In this document: positions 18,515 through 29,056 of the stretch, piece by piece | Position numbering within the stretch: position 1 is the stretch's first letter | How the letters are laid out: every line of letters starts with the position of its first letter | Assembly: GCF_002723835.1 (NCBI RefSeq) | Contig: NZ_BEWG01000115.1 | Span: 1 to 64,000 of the forward strand | Length of the DNA stretch: 64,000 bases | Direction of reading: 5' to 3' | Origin: Mycobacterium sp. shizuoka-1 | GTDB taxonomy: Bacteria; Actinomycetota; Actinomycetes; Mycobacteriales; Mycobacteriaceae | The notes under the pieces: generated by a model | The model's database searches: none | Seen by the model: the letters and a program-made list of their open reading frames with translations, nothing else | Told to the model about the DNA's origin: nothing | Made by a program: the position numbers and the translations under genes

Positions 18515-19551
18515 CAGCCTTCCCGATTGGGACCGGCGAGCGCCTTGGGCGCGTTCTCGATGCTCGCCGCCACCACGTCGAGTACCTGTGGGTCCCACGT
18601 CAGTGCCGTCTTCTGGTCCAGCCCAGCCAGGTTGGAGACGAAGATGCTGTGGGTGTCGTCAAAGGTGTAGCAGCGCCGGTGCGGCAGCACCGGATCGCCG
18701 ATGTCGCGGGCCAGGGCGCTCTGTAGCGCCACCAGACCGTCGTTGGGCCACACCGCCGGGTTCACCTGACCGTCCTTGGTGAATCTCTTCCCACCGACCA
18801 ACACCACCGGAATGGTGTCGAGCACTCCGGACTGGTATTCGTTCCAGCCGTTCTTGCCCATCAGGAAGGCCTGGTTGACCTCGCGCCCGGAGCCGGCCAT
18901 GAGCCGCTTCACCTCGTCGGCCATGCCCTTCATCGCGGTCTCGCAGAACGTGTCGCCCTTGCAATCGCTCAGCGGGGTCAGGCCGTTGGCGTAGTCGGAC
19001 AGATACGAGCCCTGCCACGGCGTGCCGATGGTCGTCAGCGACCGGACCTTGACCGGCGAGCTCGTCGACGTGAGAACCCGGATCGCGGCCCGCGAGTACA
19101 GCCCGCCCATCGAATGGCCGACCAGGTCGACCTCGCCGACGCCCTTGTCGGTGTGCAGCCAGTTGAGGAACCGGGCCAGATGCTCACCGGCGGTGTCGAT
19201 GCTGCCCGTCGAGTCGACCGTCATGTTCTCCGGCAGCGTGACCGGGCAGACGCCGAACGGCCCGAATCCGGTCTGGTCGACGACCTGGCCGCGCCCGGCC
19301 ATCGCGGGGGAGGTGTAGACCGTGTAGCCCTTGGACAGCAGATGCTCCCGCAGCGCGGTGTCGGTGTTGCCCGCGGCCAGCCCGGTGGCGCATGCCTGGT
19401 CGGGTGTGGTGAACGGGCTCGTCGCATCGCCGCCCGACACGATCACCACCGCCGCGGACGCCGGGCGCTTCTGGTCACCGGAGTTGCTCTGGCACCCGGC
19501 CAGCATGCCGATCATCATCACCGCGGCGGCCAGCGCCAGTATTCGTCGCAC
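18511..19551 (-). CDS. Secreted lipoprotein lipase/esterase
   Basis: A 346-aa exported alpha/beta hydrolase. The N-terminus is a lipoprotein signal peptide with lipobox LAGC at about residues 17-20, so the mature protein should be anchored to the membrane by a diacylglyceryl cysteine. Nucleophile motif GHSMGG, with TTIGTPWQGS after it and a likely acid/histidine in the C-terminal part (DDTHSIFVSN). This is the triacylglycerol-lipase type (EstA/LipA-like). Role probably in lipid or wax-ester hydrolysis outside the cytoplasmic membrane; substrate not known. Confidence 0.88.
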   Translation of the reverse strand: MRRILALAAAVMMIGMLAGCQSNSGDQKRPASAAVVIVSGGDATSPFTTPDQACATGLAAGNTDTALREHLLSKGYTVYTSPAMAGRGQVVDQTGFGPFGVCPVTLPENMTVDSTGSIDTAGEHLARFLNWLHTDKGVGEVDLVGHSMGGLYSRAAIRVLTSTSSPVKVRSLTTIGTPWQGSYLSDYANGLTPLSDCKGDTFCETAMKGMADEVKRLMAGSGREVNQAFLMGKNGWNEYQSGVLDTIPVVLVGGKRFTKDGQVNPAVWPNDGLVALQSALARDIGDPVLPHRRCYTFDDTHSIFVSNLAGLDQKTALTWDPQVLDVVAASIENAPKALAGPNREGC

Positions 19552-19593
19552 GAAGCAGGATGCTAGCCGGGTCGGGGCCCATGACAGGATTGA

Positions 19594-20616
<1,023 letters not shown>

Positions 20617-20636
20617 ACGCTGCGGGAGGCTGGGCA

Positions 20637-21668
20637 ATGTCACAACCGGCCGAACCGAGCCGCCTGGACCGACTTCGGGCCCGCTATCACTGGTTCGATC
20701 ATGCGATGCGCGCCCAGGAGCGCTACCAGAATGCCAAGGGCGACTTCTACGCCGCGGGCATCACCTACTTCACGATCTTCGCGCTGTTCCCGTTGCTGAT
20801 GGTCGGGTTCGCGGCGGGCGGTTTCATCCTGGCCAGCCAGCCGGACCTGATGGCCGAGATCGAGGGGCGGATCAGGGCAACGGTTTCCGGTGACTTCGGC
20901 ACCCAGCTGGTGAACCTGATGGACTCGGCAATCGAGTCGCGAACGTCGGTCGGGGTGATCGGTCTGGCCACCGCGGCTTGGGCCGGGCTGGGCTGGATCT
21001 CGAATCTGCGCGAGGCGCTCACCCAGATGTGGGGTGAGCAGCGCGGCGAACAGCTGACCTTCGTCCGCACCAAGTTGTCGGATCTGCTGGCGCTGGTTTC
21101 GGTCTTCGTGGCGATCACCATCACCGTGGCCCTGACGGCGCTGGGTGATCCGGCCCTGATGTCGCGGGTCCTGGAATGGTTTGGGGTGCACGATATTCCG
21201 GGTCTGAACGTGGGGCTGCGGATCGTGTCGATGGTGATGTCGTTCGTGGTGTCCTGGTTGTTGTTCAGCTGGATGATCGCGCGGTTACCCCGCGAATCGG
21301 TCAGCTTCCGCAGCAGCGTGCGGGCCGGCCTGATGGCGGCGGCGGCCTTTGAACTCTTCAAGCTGGTCGGCTCGATCTATCTGCGGTCGGTGGTGCACGG
21401 ACCGGCGGGCGCGACGTTCGGCCCGGTGCTGGGTTTGATGGTGTTCGCCTACATCACCGCTCGGCTGGTGTTGTTCGCCACCTCGTGGGCCGCGACCTCG
21501 CAGGACAACCTGCGCCCCGAGCCGGTCGCGGCGCCCGGCCCGGCGGTGATCACGCCCCGGGTCGGCCCGGACGAAGGCCTGAGCGGACGCCAGGCGCTGG
21601 CCGCGGTGGCGGTGGGCGCTGTTGGTGCGCTGGGCCTTTCGCGGCTGTGGCGCGCAGGTCGTGACTAG
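20637..21668 (+). CDS. YihY/BrkB-family inner membrane protein (Rv3335c-like)
   Basis: A 343-aa membrane protein, with a cytosolic N-terminus of about 45 residues and about six hydrophobic segments (the first after GDFYAAGITYFTIFALFPLLM, the typical entry of this family). Relatives are called YihY, YhjD or BrkB; their transport function is unproven. It probably shares the trpS transcript. It converges on dacB1 with 9 bp between the ends. Confidence 0.88.
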   Translation: MSQPAEPSRLDRLRARYHWFDHAMRAQERYQNAKGDFYAAGITYFTIFALFPLLMVGFAAGGFILASQPDLMAEIEGRIRATVSGDFGTQLVNLMDSAIESRTSVGVIGLATAAWAGLGWISNLREALTQMWGEQRGEQLTFVRTKLSDLLALVSVFVAITITVALTALGDPALMSRVLEWFGVHDIPGLNVGLRIVSMVMSFVVSWLLFSWMIARLPRESVSFRSSVRAGLMAAAAFELFKLVGSIYLRSVVHGPAGATFGPVLGLMVFAYITARLVLFATSWAATSQDNLRPEPVAAPGPAVITPRVGPDEGLSGRQALAAVAVGAVGALGLSRLWRAGRD

Positions 21669-21677
21669 CCGCGCGCC

Positions 21678-22916
21678 CTAGCGGCCGCGGACCGGCCGCC
21701 GGTTGATCGACCGCGCGCCCAGGATCAGCCCGAACACGATCAGCGTCCCGATCACCGCCACGCCGACCCGCACCGGCACCGCGTCGGCCTCGGGCAGCAC
21801 CCCTGACGCCTTGGCGCTGACCGCGCTGGCCGGATCCGGCTTGGGCGGCTTGAGTGACGGGTCGGGGTCGATCAGGGTGCCGACCTTGGTTCCCGGCGGC
21901 GTCGAGAAGCCGTAGTCGAGCAGGTGCGCGGCCTGCTGCCACGGCGGGATCGGCTGGCGGGTGCCGCGCAGCAGCACCGCCACCAACCGGCGGCCGTCAC
22001 GGTTGGCCGCGCCGACGAAGGTCTGCCCCGCGTCGTCGGTGTAGCCGGTCTTGCCGCCCAGGGCGCCCGGATAGTTGTAGAGCAGCTGGTTGTCGTTCTC
22101 CAGCTCGTAACCGGGGTGGTCGCCGTCCTCGCCAGGCTTGGCCGGATGGCCGGGGAAGTCGTACTTCTGGGTGGCCACGATGCCGGCGAACGTCGGGTTC
22201 TCCCAGGCGTACCGGTAGAACAGCCCGATGTCGTAGGCCGACGTGCTCATGCCCGGCCCGTCCAGCCCGGACGGTGTGGCGGCCCGGGTGTCCTGGCCGC
22301 CGAGCTTGCGGGCCAGCCCGTTGATCTTCTGCAGCGCGGTGTCCCAGCCGCCGACCTGCATGGCCAGCGCGTGCGCGGCGTCGTTGCCGGAGTGCATGAG
22401 CAGGCCGTGCAACAGATCGTTGACGGTGTAGCGGCCGCCCTCGTCCACGCCGACCCGGGTGCCCTCGGCGTTGGCGTCGTCCTGGGTGCCGTTGACGATC
22501 TTGTTCAGCGGCAGCTCGTTCATGGCCTGCATCGCGATCAGGACCTTGATGATGCTGGCCGGCCGGTGCCGGGCGTGCGGATCGCGGGCGGCGATGATGT
22601 CACCGGTGTCGAGGTCGGCGACCAGCCACGACTCCGCCGAGATGTCGTCGGGAACCGGCGGCGTGCCCGCCGCGACGATCACCCCGCACCCCGACAGCGC
22701 GTCACCGCCGACCGGTTTGGCCGGAACGGGCAGGGGCTGCGGCGGATCGCCGGCCTGGGGGACCTCCGAGGAGTCGACGGCCGGTGGGGTGGTCACCCGG
22801 TAGGGGCACGTGTTCGGGTCGGCCGGGTCGGCCCACGCGATCGCCGGCGTGCCGACGACGCACAGCGCCGCGGCCACTGCGGCAGCACACCGCGTGAGAG
22901 TTCTCTGCCTCGCCAT
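21678..22916 (-). CDS. dacB1: D-alanyl-D-alanine carboxypeptidase (penicillin-binding protein, S11)
   Basis: Low-molecular-weight penicillin-binding protein that trims the terminal D-Ala from peptidoglycan stem peptides. 412 aa. Sec signal peptide at residues 1-29 ending AWA, then a proline-rich stretch. The three active-site motifs are S121-I-I-K124, S176-G-N178 and K289-T-G291. A C-terminal membrane anchor (about 380-402) is followed by a basic tail. M. tuberculosis DacB1 (Rv3330) is similar in size and also sits next to the class III aminotransferase. I chose ATG 22916, where the signal peptide begins. A TACTCT box 8 nt upstream suggests its own leaderless promoter, although it follows the SMP-30 gene by only 67 bp. 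Confidence 0.95.
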   Translation of the reverse strand: MARQRTLTRCAAAVAAALCVVGTPAIAWADPADPNTCPYRVTTPPAVDSSEVPQAGDPPQPLPVPAKPVGGDALSGCGVIVAAGTPPVPDDISAESWLVADLDTGDIIAARDPHARHRPASIIKVLIAMQAMNELPLNKIVNGTQDDANAEGTRVGVDEGGRYTVNDLLHGLLMHSGNDAAHALAMQVGGWDTALQKINGLARKLGGQDTRAATPSGLDGPGMSTSAYDIGLFYRYAWENPTFAGIVATQKYDFPGHPAKPGEDGDHPGYELENDNQLLYNYPGALGGKTGYTDDAGQTFVGAANRDGRRLVAVLLRGTRQPIPPWQQAAHLLDYGFSTPPGTKVGTLIDPDPSLKPPKPDPASAVSAKASGVLPEADAVPVRVGVAVIGTLIVFGLILGARSINRRPVRGR

Positions 22917-22983
22917 CGACTCGCAGAGTAGGGGATCCGGGACCCGAAACCGGGGAGCCGCGCTGTGACTGGAGTTGTAGTTG

Positions 22984-23979
22984 TTACAAATCGAGACATG
23001 CGATGGCCGACGATCCGATGCAGCCCAGCCACAGCGCGCCGTCGTGTTCGACCAGGCCGGTAGCCAGCGCAAACCGGGGATCGGTCGTGCGCACCTGGGC
23101 CTGCAGCCGGCCGTCGAGGTCAATCGCGATCGCCCACACCAGCGGCTTGGGGTCGGGCATCCAGCGGTACGGCAGCCGCCACAGCAGCCTGCGCAGCACG
23201 GGCGCCCGCGGGGCCAGCCACTCGCCGATGGCGTTGCGCTCGCTGACCAACGCCACCCAGATCCGGCCGTCGGGCGCGGTGGAGATGTTGTCCGGATAGC
23301 CGGGTAGATGCTCGATCAGCGGCACTGGTTCGCCCACCCCGGAGGGGGTCAGCGGATAGCGGGACACCCGGCATGCGGTGGTCTCGGCGACCATCAGTGC
23401 CGACTCGTCGGCGGTCAACGTCACCCCGTTGGCGAACCGCAGACCGTCGGCCAGCGTGGTCACCGTGCCGTCGACGTCGCGACGGAACAGCGCGCCGCTG
23501 GCCCGGGCCTCCAGGACCGAACCCTTGTAGTACTCGTAATGGAAGCGTGCCGTCGACTCGGTGAAATAGATTGTGCCGTCCGATGATTCGACGACATTGC
23601 TGCAGAACGTCAACGGCCGGCCGGCGACCTGGCTGACCAGCGTCTCGATTGAACCGCTACCCGGATCCAGCCGCAGCAGTCCGCGGTGGCTGTCGCAGAT
23701 CAGCAGCCGACCGTCCCGGCTGACCGCCAACCCCAGTGGCCTGCCGCCGGTATCGGCCACCACCTCGGGCGCCGAGCCGGGCCGGATCCGCACGATCGCG
23801 CCGTTGTCGGTGCCCGTCCAGATCGCGCCGTCGGCATCGATGACGACGTCCTCGGGCGCGTGGCCGGGAACCGGGATGACCCGCAGCGAGGCGTCGATGT
23901 CGGCCGGTGGCAGATCCCGTCGCGGTGGCGGCTGCCACCGGACGGGATCGACCGGAGGCTTAGTGCCAGGCGTCGCCAC
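22984..23979 (-). CDS. SMP-30/gluconolactonase/strictosidine synthase-like protein
   Basis: A 331-aa predicted beta-propeller. Repeats of the family are visible: [80 protein letters not shown]. The strictosidine-synthase subgroup often hydrolyses lactones or binds metals. The GTG start overlaps the end of the aminotransferase gene by 20 nt, so it belongs to the lrp-aminotransferase transcription unit. Its link with amine breakdown is only by position; a lactone or lactam product is conceivable. Confidence 0.82.
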   Translation of the reverse strand: MATPGTKPPVDPVRWQPPPRRDLPPADIDASLRVIPVPGHAPEDVVIDADGAIWTGTDNGAIVRIRPGSAPEVVADTGGRPLGLAVSRDGRLLICDSHRGLLRLDPGSGSIETLVSQVAGRPLTFCSNVVESSDGTIYFTESTARFHYEYYKGSVLEARASGALFRRDVDGTVTTLADGLRFANGVTLTADESALMVAETTACRVSRYPLTPSGVGEPVPLIEHLPGYPDNISTAPDGRIWVALVSERNAIGEWLAPRAPVLRRLLWRLPYRWMPDPKPLVWAIAIDLDGRLQAQVRTTDPRFALATGLVEHDGALWLGCIGSSAIACLDL

Positions 23980-25366
23980 GAGTCTGCAGGTGATCCCAGG
24001 CCTGGGTGAACACCCGGCGCAGGATCTGCTCGATCTCGTCGAAGACGGCCTGGTCGCTGATCAGCGGCGGAGCGAGCTGCACCACGGAGTCACCGCGGTC
24101 GTCGGCGCGGCAGTACAGCCCGTTCTCGAACAGCTCGACGGACAGGAAGCTACGCAGCAGCCATTCGGACAGCTCGTCGTCGAGCACGGCCTTGGTGGCC
24201 TTGTCCTTGACCAGTTCGATGCCGTAGAAGAACCCCTCGCCGCGGACGTCGCCGACGATCGGCAGGTCGAGCAGCTTCTCCAGGGTGGCCCGGAACGCCG
24301 GGGCGGTGTTGTGGACGTGATCGTTGAGGCCCTCCCGCTCGAACACGTCGAGGTTGGCCATCGCGACCGCCGCCGCGACGGGATGCCCACCCCAGGTGTA
24401 GCCGTGCGCGAACGTCGTCGTGCCGTCGTCAAACGGCTCGAACAGCTTGTCGGAGGCGATCATCGCGCCCAGCGGGGCGTACCCGGAGGTCAGTCCCTTG
24501 GCGCAGGTGATGATGTCGGGAACGTAGTTGAAGTCGTTGCAGGCGAACATCGAACCGATGCGGCCGAACGCGCAGATCGTCTCGTCGGAGACCAGCAGCA
24601 CGTCGTATTCGTCGCAGATCTCCCGGACCCGCTCGAAGTACCCGGGCGGCGGCGGGAAGCAACCACCGGCGTTCTGCACGGGCTCGAGGAAGACGGCCGC
24701 GACCGAGTCGGGGCCTTCCATCTCGATGGCCTCGGCGATCCGGTTGGCCGCCCACTGTCCGAACTCCTTGATGTCGGTGTCGTGGCCCTCGGGTGCACGG
24801 TAGAAGTTCGTGTTCGGCACCCGGAAGCCGCCGGGGGTGATCGGCTCGAACGGCGCCTTGAACGTCGGCAGGCCGGTGATGGCCAGCGCGCCGTGCGGGG
24901 TCCCGTGGTAGGCGATGCTGCGCGAGATCGCCTTGTACTTGCCGGGTTTACCGGTCAGCTTGAAGTACTGCTTGGCCAGCTTCCACGCCGACTCGACGGC
25001 GTCGCCGCCGCCGGTGGTGAAGAACACCCGGTTCAGATCACCGGGCGCGTAACCCGCCAGCCGCTCGGCCAACTCGATGGCAGGCGGGGTGGCGTACGAC
25101 CACAGCGGGAAGAAGCCGAGGGTCTCGGCCTGTTTCTTGGCGGCTTCGGCGATCTCCTCGCGGCCGTGGCCGACCTGCACCACGAACAAGCCCGACAGGC
25201 CGTCGATGTAGCGCTTGCCGTTGCTGTCCCAGATGTGGACGCCGTCGCCGCGGGTGATGATCGGCGGGGTGATGCCGGCGCCGTGGCGGGCGAAGTGGCC
25301 CCACAGGTGCCGGTCTGCCTTGGCGCCGAGATCGGCGGTCAGGTTCTGGCTGGCGGTGGTTGTCAT
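23960..25366 (-). CDS. Class III (omega) aminotransferase, Rv3329-like
   Basis: PLP-dependent aminotransferase of about 468 aa. Motifs: DSNGKRYIDGLSGLFVVQVG near the N-terminus, FFTTGGGDAVESAWKLA, the PLP-binding DEVICA-type region (SDETICAFGRIG), and the Schiff-base lysine in CAKGLTSGYAPLGA. ATG 25366 overlaps the stop of the Lrp-type regulator gene (ATGA), tying it to amino-acid-responsive control. With the divergent PatD-like dehydrogenase, the likely reaction is transfer of a terminal amino group from putrescine, GABA or a similar omega-amine to pyruvate or 2-oxoglutarate (inference). M. tuberculosis Rv3329 is the positional counterpart next to dacB1. Confidence 0.9.
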   Translation of the reverse strand: MTTTASQNLTADLGAKADRHLWGHFARHGAGITPPIITRGDGVHIWDSNGKRYIDGLSGLFVVQVGHGREEIAEAAKKQAETLGFFPLWSYATPPAIELAERLAGYAPGDLNRVFFTTGGGDAVESAWKLAKQYFKLTGKPGKYKAISRSIAYHGTPHGALAITGLPTFKAPFEPITPGGFRVPNTNFYRAPEGHDTDIKEFGQWAANRIAEAIEMEGPDSVAAVFLEPVQNAGGCFPPPPGYFERVREICDEYDVLLVSDETICAFGRIGSMFACNDFNYVPDIITCAKGLTSGYAPLGAMIASDKLFEPFDDGTTTFAHGYTWGGHPVAAAVAMANLDVFEREGLNDHVHNTAPAFRATLEKLLDLPIVGDVRGEGFFYGIELVKDKATKAVLDDELSEWLLRSFLSVELFENGLYCRADDRGDSVVQLAPPLISDQAVFDEIEQILRRVFTQAWDHLQTRGDAWH

Positions 25367-25884
25367 CGGGTACCCCAATTGTATTGTTGCTTAACTAGTT
25401 TCAGATAGACCAGCGTCTCGGTGGAGGTGACTCCGGGTACGGCGCGGATCTCGGTGTTGAGCAGCTCCAGCAGCTCGGCGTCGTCGGCGCAGACGACTTC
25501 GGCGATGGCGTCGAAGGTGCCCGCGGTGAGCACCACGTAGTCCACCGCTTCGATCTGCGCCAGCTTCTCGGCGACCTTGGTGGTGTCGCCAGTGCAGCGG
25601 ATGCCGATCATCGCCTGACGGGTGAAACCCAGCTGGAGAGGGTCGGTCACCGCGACGATCTGCATGACCCCGGAGTCGACGAGTCGCTGTACTCGCTGGC
25701 GTACCGCCGCCTCCGACAGCCCGACGGATTTGCCGATCGCGGCATACGACCGCCTACCGTCTTGCTGCAGTTTCTCGATAATGGCTTTGGACATTTCGTC
25801 CAGTTGCACGGGTCCGTTTCCACCCGCCGCAACGGCGCGGACGGGAAACCGAGTGGCCGGCACACCCGAGTCACGCATGCCCAT
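25363..25884 (-). CDS. Lrp/AsnC family transcriptional regulator
   Basis: About 173 aa. After a non-conserved leader of some 30 residues comes the AsnC-type helix-turn-helix (LDEMSKAIIEKLQQDGRRSYAAIGKSVGLSEAAVRQRVQRL) and the RAM effector domain (IGIRCTGDTTKVAEKL, VVLTAGTFDAIAEVVC, TSTETLVYLKL). Start could be ATG 25884, ATG 25878 or the later internal ATG just before SKAII. It is divergent from the aldehyde dehydrogenase and overlaps the aminotransferase it leads, so it probably controls both directions from the intergenic palindrome at 25903-25918 in response to the amine or amino acid being degraded. Confidence 0.9.
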   Translation of the reverse strand: MGMRDSGVPATRFPVRAVAAGGNGPVQLDEMSKAIIEKLQQDGRRSYAAIGKSVGLSEAAVRQRVQRLVDSGVMQIVAVTDPLQLGFTRQAMIGIRCTGDTTKVAEKLAQIEAVDYVVLTAGTFDAIAEVVCADDAELLELLNTEIRAVPGVTSTETLVYLKLVKQQYNWGTR

Positions 25885-25902
25885 GATTGTGCACGGAATC
25901 AG

Positions 25903-25918
25903 TTGTTTTAGGCAACAA
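25903..25918. promoter_or_regulatory. Candidate Lrp operator
   Basis: TTGTT-TTAGGC-AACAA, a 16-bp hyphenated palindrome, lies in the space between the Lrp regulator (starts 25884, minus) and the aldehyde dehydrogenase (starts about 26001, plus). Size and AT-rich centre fit Lrp/AsnC sites. A TACCGT -10-like box at 25989-25994 would give the dehydrogenase a leaderless transcript. Confidence 0.5.
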
Positions 25919-26000
25919 GATCGATGAAATTGGTCGTCTTTACCTAGCCATACTGCGGTAATGCGTAGCAGCGACCGGGCCGGTCGGTTACCGTGAGGTG

Positions 26001-27503
26001 GTGACCGCACTCGCCTCTGACAAGACTCGAACTGTGCCTAGTAGCTGGATCGATGGTGCCCCGGTGGTGACCGGTGGAACCCTGCACCAGGTGGTCAACC
26101 CGGCCGACGGCAGCGCCGTGGCCGAGCTCGCGCTGGCCACACCTGCCGACGTCGACGTGGCCGTCGCCTCGGCGCGCGCCGCATTGCGCGGGTGGTCGCG
26201 GGCCACCCCCGCCGAGCGGTCCTCGGTCCTGGCCAGGTTGGCGGAGTTGGTCGAGGCGCACGCGGCCGAGATCGTGGCCGAAGAGGTGTCCCAGACGGGT
26301 AAGCCGGTGCGGCTGGCCGAAGAGTTCGACGTGCCGGGCAGCATCGACAACATCGCGTTCTTCGCCGGCGCGGCTCGCCACCTGGAAGGCAAGGCCTCCG
26401 GGGAGTACAGCGGTGATCACACGTCGTCGATCCGGCGCGAGGCGGTCGGTGTGGTCGCGACGATCACGCCGTGGAACTACCCGCTGCAGATGGCGGTGTG
26501 GAAGGTGCTGCCCGCGTTGGCCGCGGGCTGTTCGGTGGTGATCAAGCCGGCCGAGCTCACCCCGCTGACCACGTTGACCCTGGCCCGGCTGGCCACCGAG
26601 GCGGGTCTGCCCGACGGCGTGCTCAACGTCGTCACCGGCGCCGGTGCCGATGTCGGTACGGCGCTGGCCGGCCATCGTGATGTCGACGTGGTGACATTCA
26701 CCGGGTCCACCGCGGTGGGCCGGCGGGTGATGGCCGCCGCCGCGGTGCACGGCCATCGCACCCAGCTGGAGCTGGGTGGTAAGGCCCCCTTCGTGGTGTT
26801 CGACGACGCCGACCTGGACGCCGCGATCCACGGGGCGGTGGCCGGGTCGCTGATCAACTCCGGGCAGGACTGCACCGCCGCGACCCGCGCGATCGTCGCC
26901 CGCGATCTCTACGACGACTTCGTCGCCGGAGTGGCGGAGTTGATGGGCAAGCTGGTCGTCGGCGATCCGCAGGACCCCGACACCGACCTGGGGCCGCTGA
27001 TCTCGGCCGTGCACCGGGACAAGGTCGCCGCGATGGTGTCCCGCGCTCCCGGCGAGGGCGGGCGGGTCGTCACCGGCGGTGCGATCCCGGACCGGCCGGG
27101 CTCGTTCTATCTGCCCACGCTGATCGCCGACGTCACCGAGAACAGCGAGGTGTACCGCGACGAGATCTTCGGGCCGGTGCTGACCGTGCGCACCCACGAC
27201 GGCGACGACGACGCACTGCGTCAGGCCAACGACACCGACTACGGGCTGGCCGCCTCGGCGTGGACCCGCGACGTCTACCGTGCCCAGCGGGCCTCCCGGG
27301 AGATCGACGCCGGCTGCGTGTGGATCAACGACCACATCCCGATCATCTCGGAGATGCCGCATGGCGGCGTCGGCGCGTCGGGGTTCGGCAAGGACATGAG
27401 CGATTACTCCTTCGAGGAGTACCTCACCATCAAACACGTGATGAGCGACATCACAGGCGTCGCCGAAAAGGAATGGCACCGCACGATTTTCAAGCTGCGG
27501 TAG
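26001..27503 (+). CDS. Gamma-aminobutyraldehyde dehydrogenase (PatD-like)
   Basis: NAD(P)-dependent aldehyde dehydrogenase of about 500 aa. Catalytic glutamate in LELGGKAPFVVFDDAD, catalytic cysteine in NSGQDCTAATRA, substrate-entry region ITPWNYPLQMAVWKVLPAL, C-terminal SEMPHGGVGASGFGKDMS. Several stretches (FFAGAARHL, GEYSGDHTSSIRR, NSGQDCTAA, GKDMSDYSFEEY) closely resemble E. coli PatD/YdcW as I recall it, which oxidises 4-aminobutanal to GABA in putrescine breakdown. It pairs with the divergent aminotransferase, which would make the aldehyde. GTG at 26001 or 25998 can start. Its stop overlaps the next gene's GTG by 1 nt. Confidence 0.88.
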   Translation: MTALASDKTRTVPSSWIDGAPVVTGGTLHQVVNPADGSAVAELALATPADVDVAVASARAALRGWSRATPAERSSVLARLAELVEAHAAEIVAEEVSQTGKPVRLAEEFDVPGSIDNIAFFAGAARHLEGKASGEYSGDHTSSIRREAVGVVATITPWNYPLQMAVWKVLPALAAGCSVVIKPAELTPLTTLTLARLATEAGLPDGVLNVVTGAGADVGTALAGHRDVDVVTFTGSTAVGRRVMAAAAVHGHRTQLELGGKAPFVVFDDADLDAAIHGAVAGSLINSGQDCTAATRAIVARDLYDDFVAGVAELMGKLVVGDPQDPDTDLGPLISAVHRDKVAAMVSRAPGEGGRVVTGGAIPDRPGSFYLPTLIADVTENSEVYRDEIFGPVLTVRTHDGDDDALRQANDTDYGLAASAWTRDVYRAQRASREIDAGCVWINDHIPIISEMPHGGVGASGFGKDMSDYSFEEYLTIKHVMSDITGVAEKEWHRTIFKLR

Positions 27504-29056
27504 TGGGCCGCCCCGCAACGGTCGCGGCGCTGGCCACCCCGCATGTGCTGGCGACCGAAGCCGGCACCCGCGTGCTGCGCGACGGCGGGACCGCCATCGA
27601 CGCCGCGATCGCCGCGGCCGCGGTGCTCACCGTCGTCTATCCGCACAATGTCGCCCTCGGCGGCGATCTCTTCGCGTTGATCCGCACCCCGGACCACGCC
27701 GTGCGTTGTGTCAACGCCTCCGGCTGGGCCGGCGCCGCCGTGGACGCCGACGATCTGCGTGCCCGTTACGGCGACCAGCTGCCGGCGCGCGGCGCGGCAC
27801 CGGTCACCGTCCCCGGCGGAGTCAGGGGATGGGAAGTGATGCGCGGCTTCGGTTCCCGGATCTCGTGGCATGCGACGCTGCAGGACGCCGAAGCGCTCGC
27901 CCGCGACGGCGTCGCGGTGGCGCCATCGCTGGCGCACCACCTCACCGATCCGGAGAACGACGATCTGATCGGCGGCGCCGATTTTGACCGGGTGTTCCGG
28001 CCGCGCTCGCTGCCCTTGGCCGTCGGCCAGACGCTGCGCCAGCCGGCCCTGGCCGACACATTCGCGACGCTGCGGGCCGACGGCCCCGACGCGTTCTACG
28101 AGGGCGAGCCGGCCGAGCGGATGCTGGCTCACCTGCGTTCGCACGGTTCACCGTTGCACGCCGACGATTTCGCCGAGTTCCACCCCGAGGTCTGCGAACC
28201 GCTGCGCGCCGACTTCGGTGACCTCAGGTTGCTGACCAGCCCGCCCAACAGCCAGGGCTTCGTGCTGGCCTACGCGCTCGGCGCGCTGCGGGAGCGGGCG
28301 ATCGGTGACCCGACCGGCACCGGCTTGGGTCAGTTGATGGAGATCTTCCACCGCGGTAACGCGATTCGCGACGCCCGGCTCGCCGACCCGCGCGCGGCCA
28401 CCGTGGACGTCGCGGCCATGGTGACCGACACGCCAGTGCCCGGACCCCCGCCGCAGCGCCCGCCGCGCGGCGACACGGTGGGTATCTCGGCCGCCGACGG
28501 CGAGGGCTACGCGGTGTCGCTGATCCAGAGCGTCTACTACGCCTTCGGCTCCGGGTTGATCGACCCGTCCACCGGCGTGCTCTTCCAGAACCGCGGGTGC
28601 GGTTTCTCGTTGAATGCGCACTCGCCGAACGTGATCGCGCCGCGCAAGCGGCCGGCGCACACCCTGATGCCGGCAATGACGGTGCGCGACGGCCGGGTTC
28701 GCCATGTGCTGTCCACGATGGGCGGGCAGGGTCAGCCGCAGATCCTGGCCCAGATCCTGCTGCGGGCGCTCGAGGGTGCGGGGGCGATCGACGCGGTCGC
28801 CGGGCCGCGCGCGATCGTCGGCAACCAGATCGGTGGCGGCGCCGACGCCGTCACCGTCGAGGCCGACCTGCCGGAGGCCGCCCGCGCCTCGATCCGGCGC
28901 GCCGGTTTCAGCCCGGTCGAGGTGCCGCCGCACACCGAGGCGCTTGGGCAGGCCAACGTGGTGTTCGTCGACCCCGGCGGGGTGATGACCGCGGCGTCGG
29001 ACCCCCGCGCGGACGGCGCCGCGGTGGTGGCGCACTACCCGCGCCCGGTGGGCTGA
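27503..29056 (+). CDS. Gamma-glutamyltransferase family protein
   Basis: A 517-aa Ntn-hydrolase fold protein of the GGT family. N-terminal hallmarks: HVLATEAGTRVLRDGGTAIDAAIAA and ALGGDLFALI. The probable autocatalytic cleavage site and nucleophile threonine is in RGDTVGIS (about residue 324), followed by YAVSLIQSVYYAFGSG and the late MGGQGQPQ motif. There is no signal peptide, so it should be cytosolic. It may hydrolyse gamma-glutamyl or acyl-amide bonds of an amine-derived intermediate, an inference from its place right after the aldehyde dehydrogenase (TAGTG junction). It could also be a cephalosporin-acylase-like member. Confidence 0.85.
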   Translation: MGRPATVAALATPHVLATEAGTRVLRDGGTAIDAAIAAAAVLTVVYPHNVALGGDLFALIRTPDHAVRCVNASGWAGAAVDADDLRARYGDQLPARGAAPVTVPGGVRGWEVMRGFGSRISWHATLQDAEALARDGVAVAPSLAHHLTDPENDDLIGGADFDRVFRPRSLPLAVGQTLRQPALADTFATLRADGPDAFYEGEPAERMLAHLRSHGSPLHADDFAEFHPEVCEPLRADFGDLRLLTSPPNSQGFVLAYALGALRERAIGDPTGTGLGQLMEIFHRGNAIRDARLADPRAATVDVAAMVTDTPVPGPPPQRPPRGDTVGISAADGEGYAVSLIQSVYYAFGSGLIDPSTGVLFQNRGCGFSLNAHSPNVIAPRKRPAHTLMPAMTVRDGRVRHVLSTMGGQGQPQILAQILLRALEGAGAIDAVAGPRAIVGNQIGGGADAVTVEADLPEAARASIRRAGFSPVEVPPHTEALGQANVVFVDPGGVMTAASDPRADGAAVVAHYPRPVG